From Lentiprolixibacter aurantiacus (GTDB taxonomy: Bacteria > Bacteroidota > Bacteroidia > Flavobacteriales > Flavobacteriaceae), in the NCBI RefSeq assembly GCF_026241225.1, contig NZ_JAPFQP010000001.1, positions 1,426,001-1,490,000 on the forward strand: a DNA stretch of 64,000 bases, in the 5' to 3' direction. Under the pieces are notes generated by a model, which saw only the letters and a list, made by a program, of their open reading frames with translations, was not told where the DNA came from and made no database searches. A program made the position numbers and the translations under genes. Of this stretch, positions 32,662 to 41,839 are shown piece by piece. Position 1 is the stretch's first letter, and each line of letters starts with the position of its first letter.

Positions 32662-33948
32662 TTGAGTGTAGCCGATATTTCCTTTGAAAATTCCTTGTCC
32701 TTTGCCAGACAGCTCGATGCCGCTGACCCCCTCCGTGAATATAGAAAGGCTTTCCATTTTCCAAGGGTAGGTGATAAGCAGGTGATCTACTTTACCGGAA
32801 ATTCCCTTGGCTTGCAGCCAAGGCGAACCCAGCAGTTTGTTGATGATATAATGAAGGATTGGCGTGAACTGGCAGTGGAAGGTCATTTTTATGCGGAAAA
32901 GCCCTGGTGGGACTATCATGAACGTCTTGCAGAACCCCTTTCCAGGGTGGTGGGTGCAAAGCCTGAGGAGATCTCGGTGATGAATACGCTTACTGTAAAT
33001 CTGCACCTCCTCATGGTAAGTTTCTTCAGGCCTACTGAAAAGCGCTATAAGATCCTGTGTGAGGAAAAGGCCTTTCCCTCAGACCAGTATATGCTTCAAA
33101 GCCAGTTGAGGTTTCACGGGCTGGATCCTGACGAGGCCCTGGTGGAAGTAAAAAAGCGGGAAGGAGAACATCATTGGCATACCGGGGATATAATTGACAA
33201 AATAGAGGAATTGGGAGATTCCCTTGCCCTTGTGCTGATAGGCGGAGTTAATTACTATAACGGACAGGTTTTTGATATGGAAGCTATAACGGCGGCAGCT
33301 AAAAAAGCGGGTGCCTTTGTTGGGTGGGACCTGGCGCATGCCGTTGGTAATGTGGAGCTGCATTTGCACGACTGGGGTGTCGATTTTGCTTCCTGGTGCA
33401 GCTATAAATACATGAACAGCGGACCCGGGAACGCTTCCGGTATTTTTATTCATGAGCAATACCTGGACCGTGAAGATATACCCCGTTTTGAGGGGTGGTG
33501 GGGAACCCGCAAGGAGTCACGTTTTTTAATGAAACCAACTTTTGAGCCAATTGCTACCGCCGATGCCTGGCAATTGAGCAACCCTCCTGTCCTTGCCCTG
33601 GCCCCTTATTTGGCTTCATTGGAAATATTTGAGGAAGTAGGTATGAAGGCAATTATTGAAAAACGGAATAAGATTGTAGCCTACCTTGAATTTATACTGC
33701 ATGAGATTGACAGGCAGGTTGAGAGTCGGTTCGAGATCATAACCCCGGAAGCTCGGGGTTGCCAGTTATCGGTATTTCTGCACGGGGAAGGCAGGTCGCT
33801 CTTTGATTACCTGATGAAAGAGGGGGTAATAGTAGACTGGAGGGAGCCCAATGTGATCCGGCTGGCCCCGGCACCCCTGTATTGTAGCTACGAAGATATG
33901 TATGCCTTTGGCCAGGTTCTTAAAGCAGGGATAGAGCGCAACTACTGA
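32662..33948 (+). CDS. kynU: Kynureninase
   Basis: PLP enzyme that splits kynurenine or 3-hydroxykynurenine to anthranilate or 3-hydroxyanthranilate plus alanine. 428 residues. Landmarks: GNSLGLQP, NTLTVNLHLLM, FPSDQY, WDLAHAVGNVEL and the PLP Lys249 in CSYKYMNSGPG, then GWWGT. The start must be a TTG at 32662: no ATG or GTG lies in frame between the preceding stop and the conserved N-terminal region (FARQLDAADPL). An MFS transporter follows 25 bp later. Kynurenine 3-monooxygenase is encoded 6.5 kb downstream on the same strand. Confidence 0.95.
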   Translation: MSVADISFENSLSFARQLDAADPLREYRKAFHFPRVGDKQVIYFTGNSLGLQPRRTQQFVDDIMKDWRELAVEGHFYAEKPWWDYHERLAEPLSRVVGAKPEEISVMNTLTVNLHLLMVSFFRPTEKRYKILCEEKAFPSDQYMLQSQLRFHGLDPDEALVEVKKREGEHHWHTGDIIDKIEELGDSLALVLIGGVNYYNGQVFDMEAITAAAKKAGAFVGWDLAHAVGNVELHLHDWGVDFASWCSYKYMNSGPGNASGIFIHEQYLDREDIPRFEGWWGTRKESRFLMKPTFEPIATADAWQLSNPPVLALAPYLASLEIFEEVGMKAIIEKRNKIVAYLEFILHEIDRQVESRFEIITPEARGCQLSVFLHGEGRSLFDYLMKEGVIVDWREPNVIRLAPAPLYCSYEDMYAFGQVLKAGIERNY

Positions 33949-33973
33949 TACCAATTAAAGTTAACAAGGCTGC

Positions 33974-35122
33974 ATGAAATCACTTCGACTCATCCTATCC
34001 AATCCCCGTTATTTCGCCCCTGCCTGGGTTTTTGCCAGCCTGAACATACTTTTTGGCACCTGGGCTATCTACATCCCCCTTGTGAAGGAATCGCTTCAGA
34101 TAGATAAAGCTACCCTTGGGATTGCTATTTTTTTCCTTTCCCTTGGTGTATTTACTATTTTCCCTGTGGCTTCAAGGATCATTAACCGGCTAGGTGTGGG
34201 CAGGTCTACCTGGATTGGCGTTTTATTGATTTGCGCTACTGCAATATTGCCCGTGCTGGCGCCGAGTTTTATCACACTGGCCATTGCGCTGTTCCTGTTT
34301 GGTGCTACAAATGGATTTACGGACATCTCCATGAATACCCTGGTAACTGAGATCGAGAAAGAGGATAAGCAAAATTTTATGTCGGCTGCCCACGGATTTT
34401 TTAGCCTGGGAGGCGTACTGGCTGGGCTGGGCAGTTTCCTGATCCCCATCCTTGAAAATAGGGTCTTGCATATGCTGATGGCCATTCTACTGGTATTCTC
34501 GGTTAACCTGGCCTTTTACGGCCGGTATAGAAGAATTGTCGCAGCACCCATAGAAAAGGAACCCTTTAGTTTCAGAAATTTCAAGCCCCTTTTGTTGCTC
34601 GGACTGGTATCTTTTGTGATCATGGGAAGCGAAGGAGCAATTGTGGATTGGAGTGGTTTATTCCTTAAGGAAGTTAGCATGGCTCCCGAGGCCATATGGG
34701 GCGCTGGTTTTCTGGGTTTCCAGTTTATGATGACCCTCGGGCGCTTTCTGGGAGACGCCATTAGTGCCCGGATCGGATCGGCCAAAATAGTTGCCCTGGG
34801 AGCAACCCTTGCCATACTCGGCTTTGTAATGGTCCTTACGGCAAACATTTTTATGGCTGTAGGCGGTTTTGCCCTTACGGGACTGGGCTTTTCCGTCATC
34901 GTGCCCGAACTATTCCGCATAGGAGGTAACATTAAGGGAGTAGAATCCTCTCAGGGGGTTGCATTTATTGCAGGCACCGGCTATTCGGGGTTTCTGGTGG
35001 GCCCTGTGATCCTCGGATTTATCGCAGAAGCCTCAAGCCTGAGCTGGACCTTTGCTGTTCTTTTGCTGTGCACGGTGCTGGTGTTGCTGGCTTCTTTCCT
35101 GTTAAGAAGGAGGAAGAAATAA
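33974..35122 (+). CDS. MFS transporter
   Basis: 382 residues with about 12 hydrophobic segments. The major-facilitator family is indicated by the overall pattern and by PVASRIINRLGVGRSTW between helices 2 and 3 and FLGDAISARIGSAKIV in the second half. It resembles the fucose-permease-like/YbjJ group of small MFS proteins. The substrate is not evident. It sits 25 bp after kynU, so transport of a kynurenine-related compound is a guess from position only. Confidence 0.85.
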   Translation: MKSLRLILSNPRYFAPAWVFASLNILFGTWAIYIPLVKESLQIDKATLGIAIFFLSLGVFTIFPVASRIINRLGVGRSTWIGVLLICATAILPVLAPSFITLAIALFLFGATNGFTDISMNTLVTEIEKEDKQNFMSAAHGFFSLGGVLAGLGSFLIPILENRVLHMLMAILLVFSVNLAFYGRYRRIVAAPIEKEPFSFRNFKPLLLLGLVSFVIMGSEGAIVDWSGLFLKEVSMAPEAIWGAGFLGFQFMMTLGRFLGDAISARIGSAKIVALGATLAILGFVMVLTANIFMAVGGFALTGLGFSVIVPELFRIGGNIKGVESSQGVAFIAGTGYSGFLVGPVILGFIAEASSLSWTFAVLLLCTVLVLLASFLLRRRKK

Positions 35123-35129
35123 TCAGCTC

Positions 35130-35816
35130 TTATCTTTTTAAGGCTTCCAGCCCCGTAAATGAAATACTAAAAGTTCCCTCGGCGTTTTTGTGCATGGTGG
35201 CTATTTTCAGGCCCTGCACATCCTTGTAATCTTCCCAGGTAGTTACTACAGAAGGTTCTGCCTGGTTTGATTTTCGGAACACCCATTCACGGACTGTGTA
35301 ATCGTCACCAAAATAGAAATCATAAGCATCCCCAGGGGTATATCCACCCTCAGAACCATATGCAATGGTTAGCTTGTGCATGCTCTGCTTGCTGATAGGC
35401 GCTTCCACCAGGGTATCATGCTGATAGGTGAAACTCTCTTTGTCCCAGATGAGGTTGTATGGGGCAAGCATCCAGTATTTGTCGTTAATAAAGGCTGCAT
35501 CAGTCCTCGCTGCGACACTGTCTATCTCTGAACGTAGGTAGGTTAGTGACTCCCCTAAAGAGGTTCCGGTTACTTCATTTGTGCTGACATTCCACAACCA
35601 GTCCCTTTCAAAATGCATGGTATCCCGATCCACATTAAATGTAAATTTCAGGGACGCGATATCCTTCCAATTTTCATAACCATGGGCATAGGCTACCTTT
35701 TCAAGAATGGTTTGTTGTACTTCTTCCTGAATCGGTTCGGCTTTTTTGTCGGTTTTACAAGCGGTAAAAATCAGACATATTATTGCTGAGGCAAGTATGA
35801 TTTGTTTCATTTTCAT
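35130..35816 (-). CDS. Lipoprotein of unknown function
   Basis: 228 residues with a lipoprotein signal ending LIFTAC (Cys20). The mature part is a beta-rich domain starting AYAHGYENWKDIASLKFTFN and ending GLKIATMHKNAEGTFSI. This looks like the LolA/LolB-like fold of many Bacteroidota lipoproteins, but I do not recognise the family securely. A TATCTTTG -7 box sits 7 bp upstream, so the message would have almost no leader unless the second Met (35810) is used. Confidence 0.8.
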   Translation of the reverse strand: MKMKQIILASAIICLIFTACKTDKKAEPIQEEVQQTILEKVAYAHGYENWKDIASLKFTFNVDRDTMHFERDWLWNVSTNEVTGTSLGESLTYLRSEIDSVAARTDAAFINDKYWMLAPYNLIWDKESFTYQHDTLVEAPISKQSMHKLTIAYGSEGGYTPGDAYDFYFGDDYTVREWVFRKSNQAEPSVVTTWEDYKDVQGLKIATMHKNAEGTFSISFTGLEALKR

Positions 35817-35823
35817 CTTTTTT

Positions 35824-35831
35824 CAAAGATA
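35824..35831 (-). promoter_or_regulatory. Predicted -7 box of the lipoprotein gene
   Basis: Minus-strand TATCTTTG, 7 bp before the ATG; a TTTG lies 16 bp upstream (35851-35848), slightly closer than usual. Confidence 0.4.
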
Positions 35832-35873
35832 CAAGGAATTCCTCATCCAAAGGTTCTCAAACCTCACCGAATA

Positions 35874-35907
35874 TTGACTACTTATCGCGATAAAATCATT
35901 ACTTTTG
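35874..35907 (+). promoter_or_regulatory. Predicted promoter of clpP
   Basis: TTG at 35874-35876, 23 bp, TACTTTTG at 35900-35907, followed 20 bp later by the clpP ATG. The spacing is at the long end. Confidence 0.4.
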
Positions 35908-35927
35908 AACTTTAATTTTAAGGTCGA

Positions 35928-36476
35928 ATGAAATCAAAAAAAGGGAAAGTACAGGAACTCATAGATGAAAAGTTATTGTCTGAGCGCAAAGTATTCCTTT
36001 GGGGAATGGTAGATGATGATTCTGCCAAGCATGTTATTGATCGTCTGCTCTATCTGGATATGCAGAATAATGAGGAAATACAGCTCTATATCAATAGTCC
36101 GGGGGGTTATGTAACTTCTGGATTTGCCATATATGATACCATTAAATCACTGAAAAGCCCGGTGTCTACAATTTGTACCGGACTGGCGGCATCAATGGGA
36201 TCCATCTTGCTATCTGTAGGAAAGAAAGGCAGGCGCTTTATTCAACCACATGCAAGGGTGATGATACACCAGCCCAGCGGCGGGGCAAGAGGTCAGGCAT
36301 CCAATATCGAGATACAGGCACGGGAGATCATAAAGACAAAGGAAATAGGTGCACAGATTCTGGCAGAGAATTGCGGACAAACCTTCGAAAAGATCATGAA
36401 AGACTTTAACCGTGATTACTGGATGAGTGCCGAAGAGTCTGTAGAATATGGTATTGTAGACGGTATACAGGAATAG
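35928..36476 (+). CDS. clpP: ClpP-type serine protease, stand-alone copy
   Basis: Barrel-forming peptidase of Clp complexes. 182 residues. The catalytic triad reads Ser89 (LAASMGSI), His114 (RVMIHQPSGGARGQ) and Asp163 (NRDYWMS). The protein starts close to the fold (KVQELIDEKLLSERKVFLWG) with no long propeptide and ends soon after GIVDGIQE, so it is shorter than the usual about 200-220 residue housekeeping ClpP. No clpX or tig is adjacent. This suggests a second, accessory ClpP; whether another copy exists cannot be seen from this window. Confidence 0.92.
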   Translation: MKSKKGKVQELIDEKLLSERKVFLWGMVDDDSAKHVIDRLLYLDMQNNEEIQLYINSPGGYVTSGFAIYDTIKSLKSPVSTICTGLAASMGSILLSVGKKGRRFIQPHARVMIHQPSGGARGQASNIEIQAREIIKTKEIGAQILAENCGQTFEKIMKDFNRDYWMSAEESVEYGIVDGIQE

Positions 36477-36500
36477 GTTGCAAACCTTCAAAAAAAGACA

Positions 36501-36528
36501 AAGTCCTTTACTGATCAGTAAAGGACTT
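36501..36528 (+). terminator. Terminator after clpP
   Basis: A perfect palindrome of two 14-base arms (AAGTCCTTTACTGA/TCAGTAAAGGACTT) followed by T. It lies 24 bp after the clpP stop. Confidence 0.9.
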
Positions 36529-36619
36529 TTTTGATATATATAGGCGCCGAAGCGGATGATACTTTCCTTATATACGCCTGAGAGTGGGCTGTGGATGAGC
36601 GGAGGAGGCTAAATTTTCT

Positions 36620-38158
36620 TTAAAAAAGATCAGGATCCTGTAATATCTGCTGCGCCCTGGCTTTGAGCGCAGCTAATTCCTCCGGTGATTTTTTATCCAA
36701 CAGGTTTAGCATCATGGACATCCGTCGGTTATTCCGGAAATAGGATTGCTTTTCCTCAAGAAAGTTCCAGTAAAGCGCATTGAACGGACAGGCTTTTTCC
36801 CCGGTTTTTTGTTTGTGGTCATAATGGCATCCTGAGCAATAATTACCCATTTTGTTGATGTAATTAGCACTGCTGATGTAGGGTTTAGTGGCAACGATGC
36901 CTCCGTCCGCAAACTGGCTCATTCCCCTTGTATTGGGCATTTCTACCCATTCGATGGCATCAATATAGACTCCGAGGTACCAGGCATCGACCCAATTAGG
37001 GTCTATCTGCAGGAGTAGGGCCAGGTTACCGATCACCATCAACCGCTGGATATGATGGGCGTAGGCTTCTTCCAGGCTTTGTCCAATGGAGGCCTTAACA
37101 CAATTCATCCGCGTATTGCCCGTCCAGAAGAATTCCGGGAGCGGGTTATGGTTATTCAATGCATTCTTTTTTGCATAGGCAGGCATTTCCTTCCAATAGA
37201 TTCCACGCATGTACTCCCTCCAGCCTAGGATTTGTCTCACAAAACCTTCCACCTGTGAAATATCCAGTGTATCCGGGTCTTCATAATATCGATTCGTTAC
37301 AGCATCGATAACTTCATTGGGCGATAGCATTTTGCTGTTCATGGCAAAGGAGAGCCGGGAATGAAAAAGGAATTTTTCGTCCGTATGCATGGCGTCCTGG
37401 TAGTCGCCAAAATAATACAGGAGGTTGTCGCAGAAGTATACAAGCAGGCTCAGGCTTTCTTCACGATCGCAGGGCCAGCGGAACTGATCGGCTTTGATTT
37501 CCCCGAATGTTTGGACCTCTGCTTTTTCAATTTCAGCCAATAACTTTTTTACATCGTGCCCAAATTGTTTTTCCCCGGGCACAGGGGGCTTCCCTTTCCA
37601 TTTTTTCCGATTGCTTAGGTCGTAGTTCCATTTGCCTCCCTCGGGTTGTTCTCCGTTCATCAGGATATGGTGTTTTTTTCGCATCATACGATAAAAACTT
37701 TCCATGATCAATTGCTTTTTACCCTTGAAAAATACCTGAAGTTCTTTGCGGCTGGTGAAGAAATGTTCGGTATCACAGGACTCAGAGGGAATGGATAAGT
37801 TTTCGGCAATCGACTTCAGTTGCTTATCAAGACGGAATTCATCCGGGAGGAGGTATTCGAATTTTCCCGCTTTCGTTTTTTCAATTGTTTGTTGTATCAG
37901 GCTTCCCAGTTCGTGAGGGTTATCGGGATTGCCTATTTTAAAGTAGGTTACCTGGTGTCCTTGACGCTTTAAACCATCTGCAAAGTTCCGCATAGAGAGG
38001 AAAAAGGCTACTACTTTCTGGATGTGATGCTTTACATAGTCCGTCTCCTGTCGCATTTCGGCCATAAGGTATATTACATCAGGATCTACCTGTTCAAACC
38101 AGCTATGTTTGCTGTTTAACTGATCACCGAGGATAAGCCTGAGGGTTTTAGTGGTCAT
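36620..38158 (-). CDS. FeS-containing cryptochrome/photolyase-related protein (FeS-BCP type)
   Basis: 512 residues. It begins LRLILGDQLNSKHSW, as in prokaryotic (6-4) photolyase/CryB-type proteins, and has the FAD-binding helical domain with QILGWREYMRGIYW. The iron-sulfur Cys ligands are visible in RMNCVKAS and in the C-terminal CSGCHYDHKQK and ACPFNALYW. Such proteins repair (6-4) UV photoproducts or act as blue-light sensors. It is the last gene of the four-gene light-repair operon, 10 bp after the CRY-DASH stop. Confidence 0.93.
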   Translation of the reverse strand: MTTKTLRLILGDQLNSKHSWFEQVDPDVIYLMAEMRQETDYVKHHIQKVVAFFLSMRNFADGLKRQGHQVTYFKIGNPDNPHELGSLIQQTIEKTKAGKFEYLLPDEFRLDKQLKSIAENLSIPSESCDTEHFFTSRKELQVFFKGKKQLIMESFYRMMRKKHHILMNGEQPEGGKWNYDLSNRKKWKGKPPVPGEKQFGHDVKKLLAEIEKAEVQTFGEIKADQFRWPCDREESLSLLVYFCDNLLYYFGDYQDAMHTDEKFLFHSRLSFAMNSKMLSPNEVIDAVTNRYYEDPDTLDISQVEGFVRQILGWREYMRGIYWKEMPAYAKKNALNNHNPLPEFFWTGNTRMNCVKASIGQSLEEAYAHHIQRLMVIGNLALLLQIDPNWVDAWYLGVYIDAIEWVEMPNTRGMSQFADGGIVATKPYISSANYINKMGNYCSGCHYDHKQKTGEKACPFNALYWNFLEEKQSYFRNNRRMSMMLNLLDKKSPEELAALKARAQQILQDPDLF

Positions 38159-38168
38159 AATCTGCTAT

Positions 38169-39482
38169 CTAAAAAAGTCTTTCCTGCAACCACAGGCGTT
38201 GAAATTTGCCGTCACCGTCATATCGATCTGCCTGTAATCGCACGTTGAATTTCCGATCCCTCGGATCATTTCCCACACCACTGTTGTACATCCAGTTGCC
38301 CCAGTTGCTGTGCACATCGTAGTCAAGGAGCATAGATTCAAAATAGGCTGCACCAATGCGCCAGTCCTGCTCCAGTTCCTTGGCCCAGTAGCTGGCTACG
38401 TTTTGCCTGCCCCGGTTGCTCATCCATCCTGTGGCGGCCAGCTCTTTCATATTGGCATTGACAAAAGGTTCACGGGTAGTTCCGTTTATCCAGGATTCCT
38501 TTATGTCATCGTCCCGGTACCAATTGTAATCCTTGTTCAGGATTCCACTTTGCCTAAAGATGTGGTTTCCATATTTCAGGGATACATATTTGAAGTAATC
38601 GCGCCAGATTAGTTCAAAAATCAACCAGTAAGTATCCTGATTCTTCACAACTTCCTTTTCATACTTTTTGACTTCCCAGTATATATAGCGGGGTGAAGTG
38701 CTTCCATTGGCCAGCCAGGGTGAAAGTTTTGAACTGTAGTCCTTTCCCACCAGGCCGTTTCTGGTATGCTTGTAGTAAGATAGCTTTCGGGTTTCCCAAA
38801 AGTAGTTTTGAACCCTAAGTTTAGCCTGATCTTCTCCGCCTGAAAATGGAAAAGCAGACCTGGGATCCCTTTCAAAGGATTGAAAGCCTAGATCTTCCAA
38901 TGTGGGTATGCTGGTTTGCTGTTTTAGAGTGGCTGGCTGGGTTAACGACCCCGGTACCGGAAGGCAGGGCCTCACAGAACTGTACTTCTCGCATTCTTTC
39001 CGGAACTTCGTAAAGACATTGGGGATATTGCGGAATTGTTCAAAAGGTATGTCCTGGGGATGAAAAAGAAACTGGTCATAGGATTCCTCAAAAGAGACTT
39101 CAGTAGGAACTGATTGGATTACAGCTTCCAGGGTTTCTGATTCTTCCTGAGTCCACTCCTTTTGTAAATACACCGCCTTTACCCCATATTCCCAAATAAT
39201 TTCGTTCATTTTGGTTTCAGGCTCACAGTTAAATATCAAAAGCGGTATGCCGAGGTGCTCGAGATTTTTACGCAATTCTGTGATGGTTTCTATCAGGAAT
39301 TTCGCCCTGAATTTTTCTGTTTTCCTGAATCCAAAGGGACCTTTTTGATAATGCCTGGGGTCAAAAAAGTATACTGCCAGTACATTGTCATGTTTTGTAG
39401 CCCTGGAGAGGGAAAGATTGTCATGGACACGAAGATCGTTCCGGAACCATACTAATCCTGTATTGCTGTAATTGGCGCTCAT
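38169..39482 (-). CDS. DASH-type cryptochrome/photolyase
   Basis: 437 residues. The N-terminal alpha/beta domain ([19 protein letters not shown]) is followed by the FAD domain with [37 protein letters not shown] and [27 protein letters not shown] proteins bind FAD and a folate antenna and repair cyclobutane dimers, mainly in single-stranded DNA. Its ATG overlaps the stop of the DUF2256 gene by 4 bp (ATGA), so the two are coupled. Confidence 0.95.
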   Translation of the reverse strand: MSANYSNTGLVWFRNDLRVHDNLSLSRATKHDNVLAVYFFDPRHYQKGPFGFRKTEKFRAKFLIETITELRKNLEHLGIPLLIFNCEPETKMNEIIWEYGVKAVYLQKEWTQEESETLEAVIQSVPTEVSFEESYDQFLFHPQDIPFEQFRNIPNVFTKFRKECEKYSSVRPCLPVPGSLTQPATLKQQTSIPTLEDLGFQSFERDPRSAFPFSGGEDQAKLRVQNYFWETRKLSYYKHTRNGLVGKDYSSKLSPWLANGSTSPRYIYWEVKKYEKEVVKNQDTYWLIFELIWRDYFKYVSLKYGNHIFRQSGILNKDYNWYRDDDIKESWINGTTREPFVNANMKELAATGWMSNRGRQNVASYWAKELEQDWRIGAAYFESMLLDYDVHSNWGNWMYNSGVGNDPRDRKFNVRLQADRYDGDGKFQRLWLQERLF

Positions 39483-39625
39483 GTTAATTGATTCTTGTTT
39501 CTTCTGCAGCGTTCACTGCAATATCGTACCTCTTCCCAATTTTTCTCCCATTTCTTTCTCCACCGGAAAGGTCGCTGGCAAACCCGACAGATCTTAACCG
39601 GGAGGTCAGTTTTTTTGCGTGCCAT
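39479..39625 (-). CDS. DUF2256 family small zinc-finger-like protein
   Basis: 48 residues: [20 protein letters not shown], then [19 protein letters not shown] and a basic tail. The CxxC ... CxxxC layout (CRVC and CSERC) is the DUF2256 signature, a family often found beside cryptochromes and photolyases. It starts at the ATG 39623-39625, inside the end of the flavin reductase gene (20 bp overlap), and ends over the CRY-DASH start (4 bp overlap). The function is unknown; metal binding is likely. Confidence 0.85.
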   Translation of the reverse strand: MARKKTDLPVKICRVCQRPFRWRKKWEKNWEEVRYCSERCRRNKNQLT

Positions 39626-40256
39626 GGCTTAAAGAACCTGGTTCTTGTCCGGGTTGTGCGTAATTCAGGCGGTCCACTATTTTGGGTAAGGCATATCCAT
39701 CCAGGCCTGAAGTTGCCATAACCTCTTCCTTATCCAGGGCCAGGGTCCCGTCTGCCTGCAGTAAGCTATCTTTTACCTGAATTATTTCAATCGCTCCCAA
39801 CAGCAGGATGGTTCCATTTTCTTTGATAGGATATTCACTGGCATACCGACATCCAATAAGAATGGGGCTTTCTTCCACAAAAGGGGCCGGAAAACCGGTT
39901 ATAAATCTCTCCTTTAACCCTGTTTTGTCAAATTCGGACTCTTCCTCTTCATATTTTGCTGCTGTCTGGTGTGCCTGCCTGTATATGGGAAGGTTAACAG
40001 CATTTATAGTGAAACAGCCATTGGTTTTGATGTTGGTGTAGGTGTCCCTCCGCACGGTAAGGGGACGGAATAGCAAACCCAGCAAGGGTGGACTACTGCC
40101 CATATGAATAACAGAATTGAATATGGCGAGATTGGATACCCCTTCATCTGAAATGCTTCCAATAAGGTTGGCCGGTTTGTAACCGGATAGGGTGTTCATT
40201 AGCCTGGCCCGCTGACGGGAAGGCATTTTGTCAAGATCAGTCCGGGTGATAAGCAT
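39606..40256 (-). CDS. Flavin reductase family protein (flavoredoxin-like)
   Basis: 216 residues. It is an FMN-binding split barrel: [55 protein letters not shown]. Such proteins bind FMN and reduce flavin with NAD(P)H. As first gene of the operon with DUF2256, CRY-DASH and FeS photolyase, it might supply reduced flavin to the photolyases; that is inference from position. A TATTTTTG box lies upstream at 40274-40281 (minus). Confidence 0.88.
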   Translation of the reverse strand: MLITRTDLDKMPSRQRARLMNTLSGYKPANLIGSISDEGVSNLAIFNSVIHMGSSPPLLGLLFRPLTVRRDTYTNIKTNGCFTINAVNLPIYRQAHQTAAKYEEEESEFDKTGLKERFITGFPAPFVEESPILIGCRYASEYPIKENGTILLLGAIEIIQVKDSLLQADGTLALDKEEVMATSGLDGYALPKIVDRLNYAQPGQEPGSLSHGTQKN

Positions 40257-40406
40257 AGCAATATTACGTTTAACAAAAATAAGTAAATATTAAACAAAAT
40301 AGTTGGTTGCGAGATATTTTGGTTGAGTGCTGTATTACTCCCGGGGTAATAGCTCTGATCAGAATTCCTTACTTTTAGGTTTTTATAGGTACGGTATAGC
40401 TTGTTT

Positions 40407-41777
40407 ATGGTCCAAACAAAGAAAGATATTGCGGTTGTAGGCTCAGGATTGGTGGGTTCTCTTCTCGCCATTTATCTGAGGAGAATAGGCCACAAGGTTA
40501 CGGTATTTGACCGGCGTCCGGATATCAGGCTGGTGTCTTTTTCCGGCAGATCAATAAACCTGGCAATGAGTAACCGGGGGTGGAAAACGTTGCGTGAAGT
40601 TGGCATTGAAGAACAAATAAAGGAAATAGCTATTCCGCTTTACCGAAGGGCGCTTCATGTTAAGGACAAGCCTATGTATTATCAGGAGTACGGCAAGGAT
40701 GGTGAGGCCATCTGGTCTATTTCGCGTGGTGTCCTCAACCGAAAAATGATTGACCTGGCAGAGGCTGAAGGCGTGGTTTTCCGATTTAATGAGAAAGTCT
40801 GGGATGTGGATCTTCCCGGTGCCCGTCTATTTACCGGAGAATCTGAAAAAAGTGAATGGACGGCCTACAACTTCGATCTGATCTTTGGGTGTGATGGGGC
40901 ATTTTCCCGTATACGGCATAAGATGCAACGGAGGAGCCGGTTTGACTATTCGCAGGATTTTATCGATGTTGGCTATAAGGAGCTCACTATCCCGCCAACT
41001 GAAAAAGGAACCCACAAACTCGATAAGAATTCCTTCCATATCTGGCCAAGGGGTAATTTTATGTTTATTGCTATGCCCAATTTGGATGGCAGTTTTACCT
41101 GCACCTTGTTTTTGCCTTTTGAAGGGGAGGTTTCCTTTGAAAATATACAGACAAAAAATCAGGCACAGCAATTTTTTGAAACACACTTCCCCAGCGTAAT
41201 CGATGAAATAGAAAACCTGACCGAAGATTTTTTTAAAAATCCTACCAGCGCCCTGGTCACTATGAAGTGTTATCCATGGACCTACTGGAACAAAGTGGCC
41301 CTGGTGGGCGATGCGGCCCACGCGGTAGTTCCTTTTTTCGGACAGGGCATGAATGCGGGGTTTGAAGACATTTATGTGCTCAACGAACTAATGCACAAAC
41401 ACGGGGATGACTGGGAGGCTATTTTTAAGAATTACCAGGAGTCCCGTAAGCCAAACGCAGATGCAATCGCCGAGCTTAGTTACCGCAATTTCATCGAAAT
41501 GAGCAGTAAGACGGCAGACCCCCGTTTTCTGCTTCAGAAACAGATTGAAAAGTGGTTTGCCGGGAAGCATCCGGAACTCTGGATCCCTGCCTATTCCAGG
41601 GTTACATTTTCAGACCAGCCCTATGCAGAGGCTCTCGCCATTGGAGATATGCAGGAAAGCATTATGAAAGCCGTCATGCAGCTCCCGGATATCGAAAACA
41701 GATGGGATAGCGAAGAGGTAGAATCCTTTATTTTGCAACAATTGTCCGAAGTAAAGGAGCACACCATTATTTCCTGA
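40407..41777 (+). CDS. kmo: Kynurenine 3-monooxygenase
   Basis: FAD/NADPH-dependent hydroxylase converting kynurenine to 3-hydroxykynurenine. About 456 residues. It has the dinucleotide-binding IAVVGSGLVGSLLAIYLRR at the N-terminus, FSGRSINLAMSNRG (characteristic of Kmo), CDGAFSRIR (the DG motif) and VALVGDAAHAVVPFFGQGMN (the GD motif). The ATG at 40407 is chosen; a TTG two codons upstream is also possible. Together with kynU it gives two consecutive kynurenine-pathway steps, leading to 3-hydroxyanthranilate and possibly NAD or further breakdown. Confidence 0.95.
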   Translation: MVQTKKDIAVVGSGLVGSLLAIYLRRIGHKVTVFDRRPDIRLVSFSGRSINLAMSNRGWKTLREVGIEEQIKEIAIPLYRRALHVKDKPMYYQEYGKDGEAIWSISRGVLNRKMIDLAEAEGVVFRFNEKVWDVDLPGARLFTGESEKSEWTAYNFDLIFGCDGAFSRIRHKMQRRSRFDYSQDFIDVGYKELTIPPTEKGTHKLDKNSFHIWPRGNFMFIAMPNLDGSFTCTLFLPFEGEVSFENIQTKNQAQQFFETHFPSVIDEIENLTEDFFKNPTSALVTMKCYPWTYWNKVALVGDAAHAVVPFFGQGMNAGFEDIYVLNELMHKHGDDWEAIFKNYQESRKPNADAIAELSYRNFIEMSSKTADPRFLLQKQIEKWFAGKHPELWIPAYSRVTFSDQPYAEALAIGDMQESIMKAVMQLPDIENRWDSEEVESFILQQLSEVKEHTIIS

Positions 41778-41793
41778 TCACATCTAATAAAAA

Positions 41794-41813
41794 ACCACCT
41801 GTTTCCAGGTGGT
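41794..41813 (+). terminator. Terminator between kmo and the convergent zinc-ribbon-like gene
   Basis: ACCACCTG (41794-41801), loop TTTC, CAGGTGGT (41806-41813), with A-rich sequence on the left and a T-containing tail on the right. It can serve both convergent genes. Confidence 0.7.
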
Positions 41814-41839
41814 CTCATTTGCTAAAAAGATGTTTCAAA

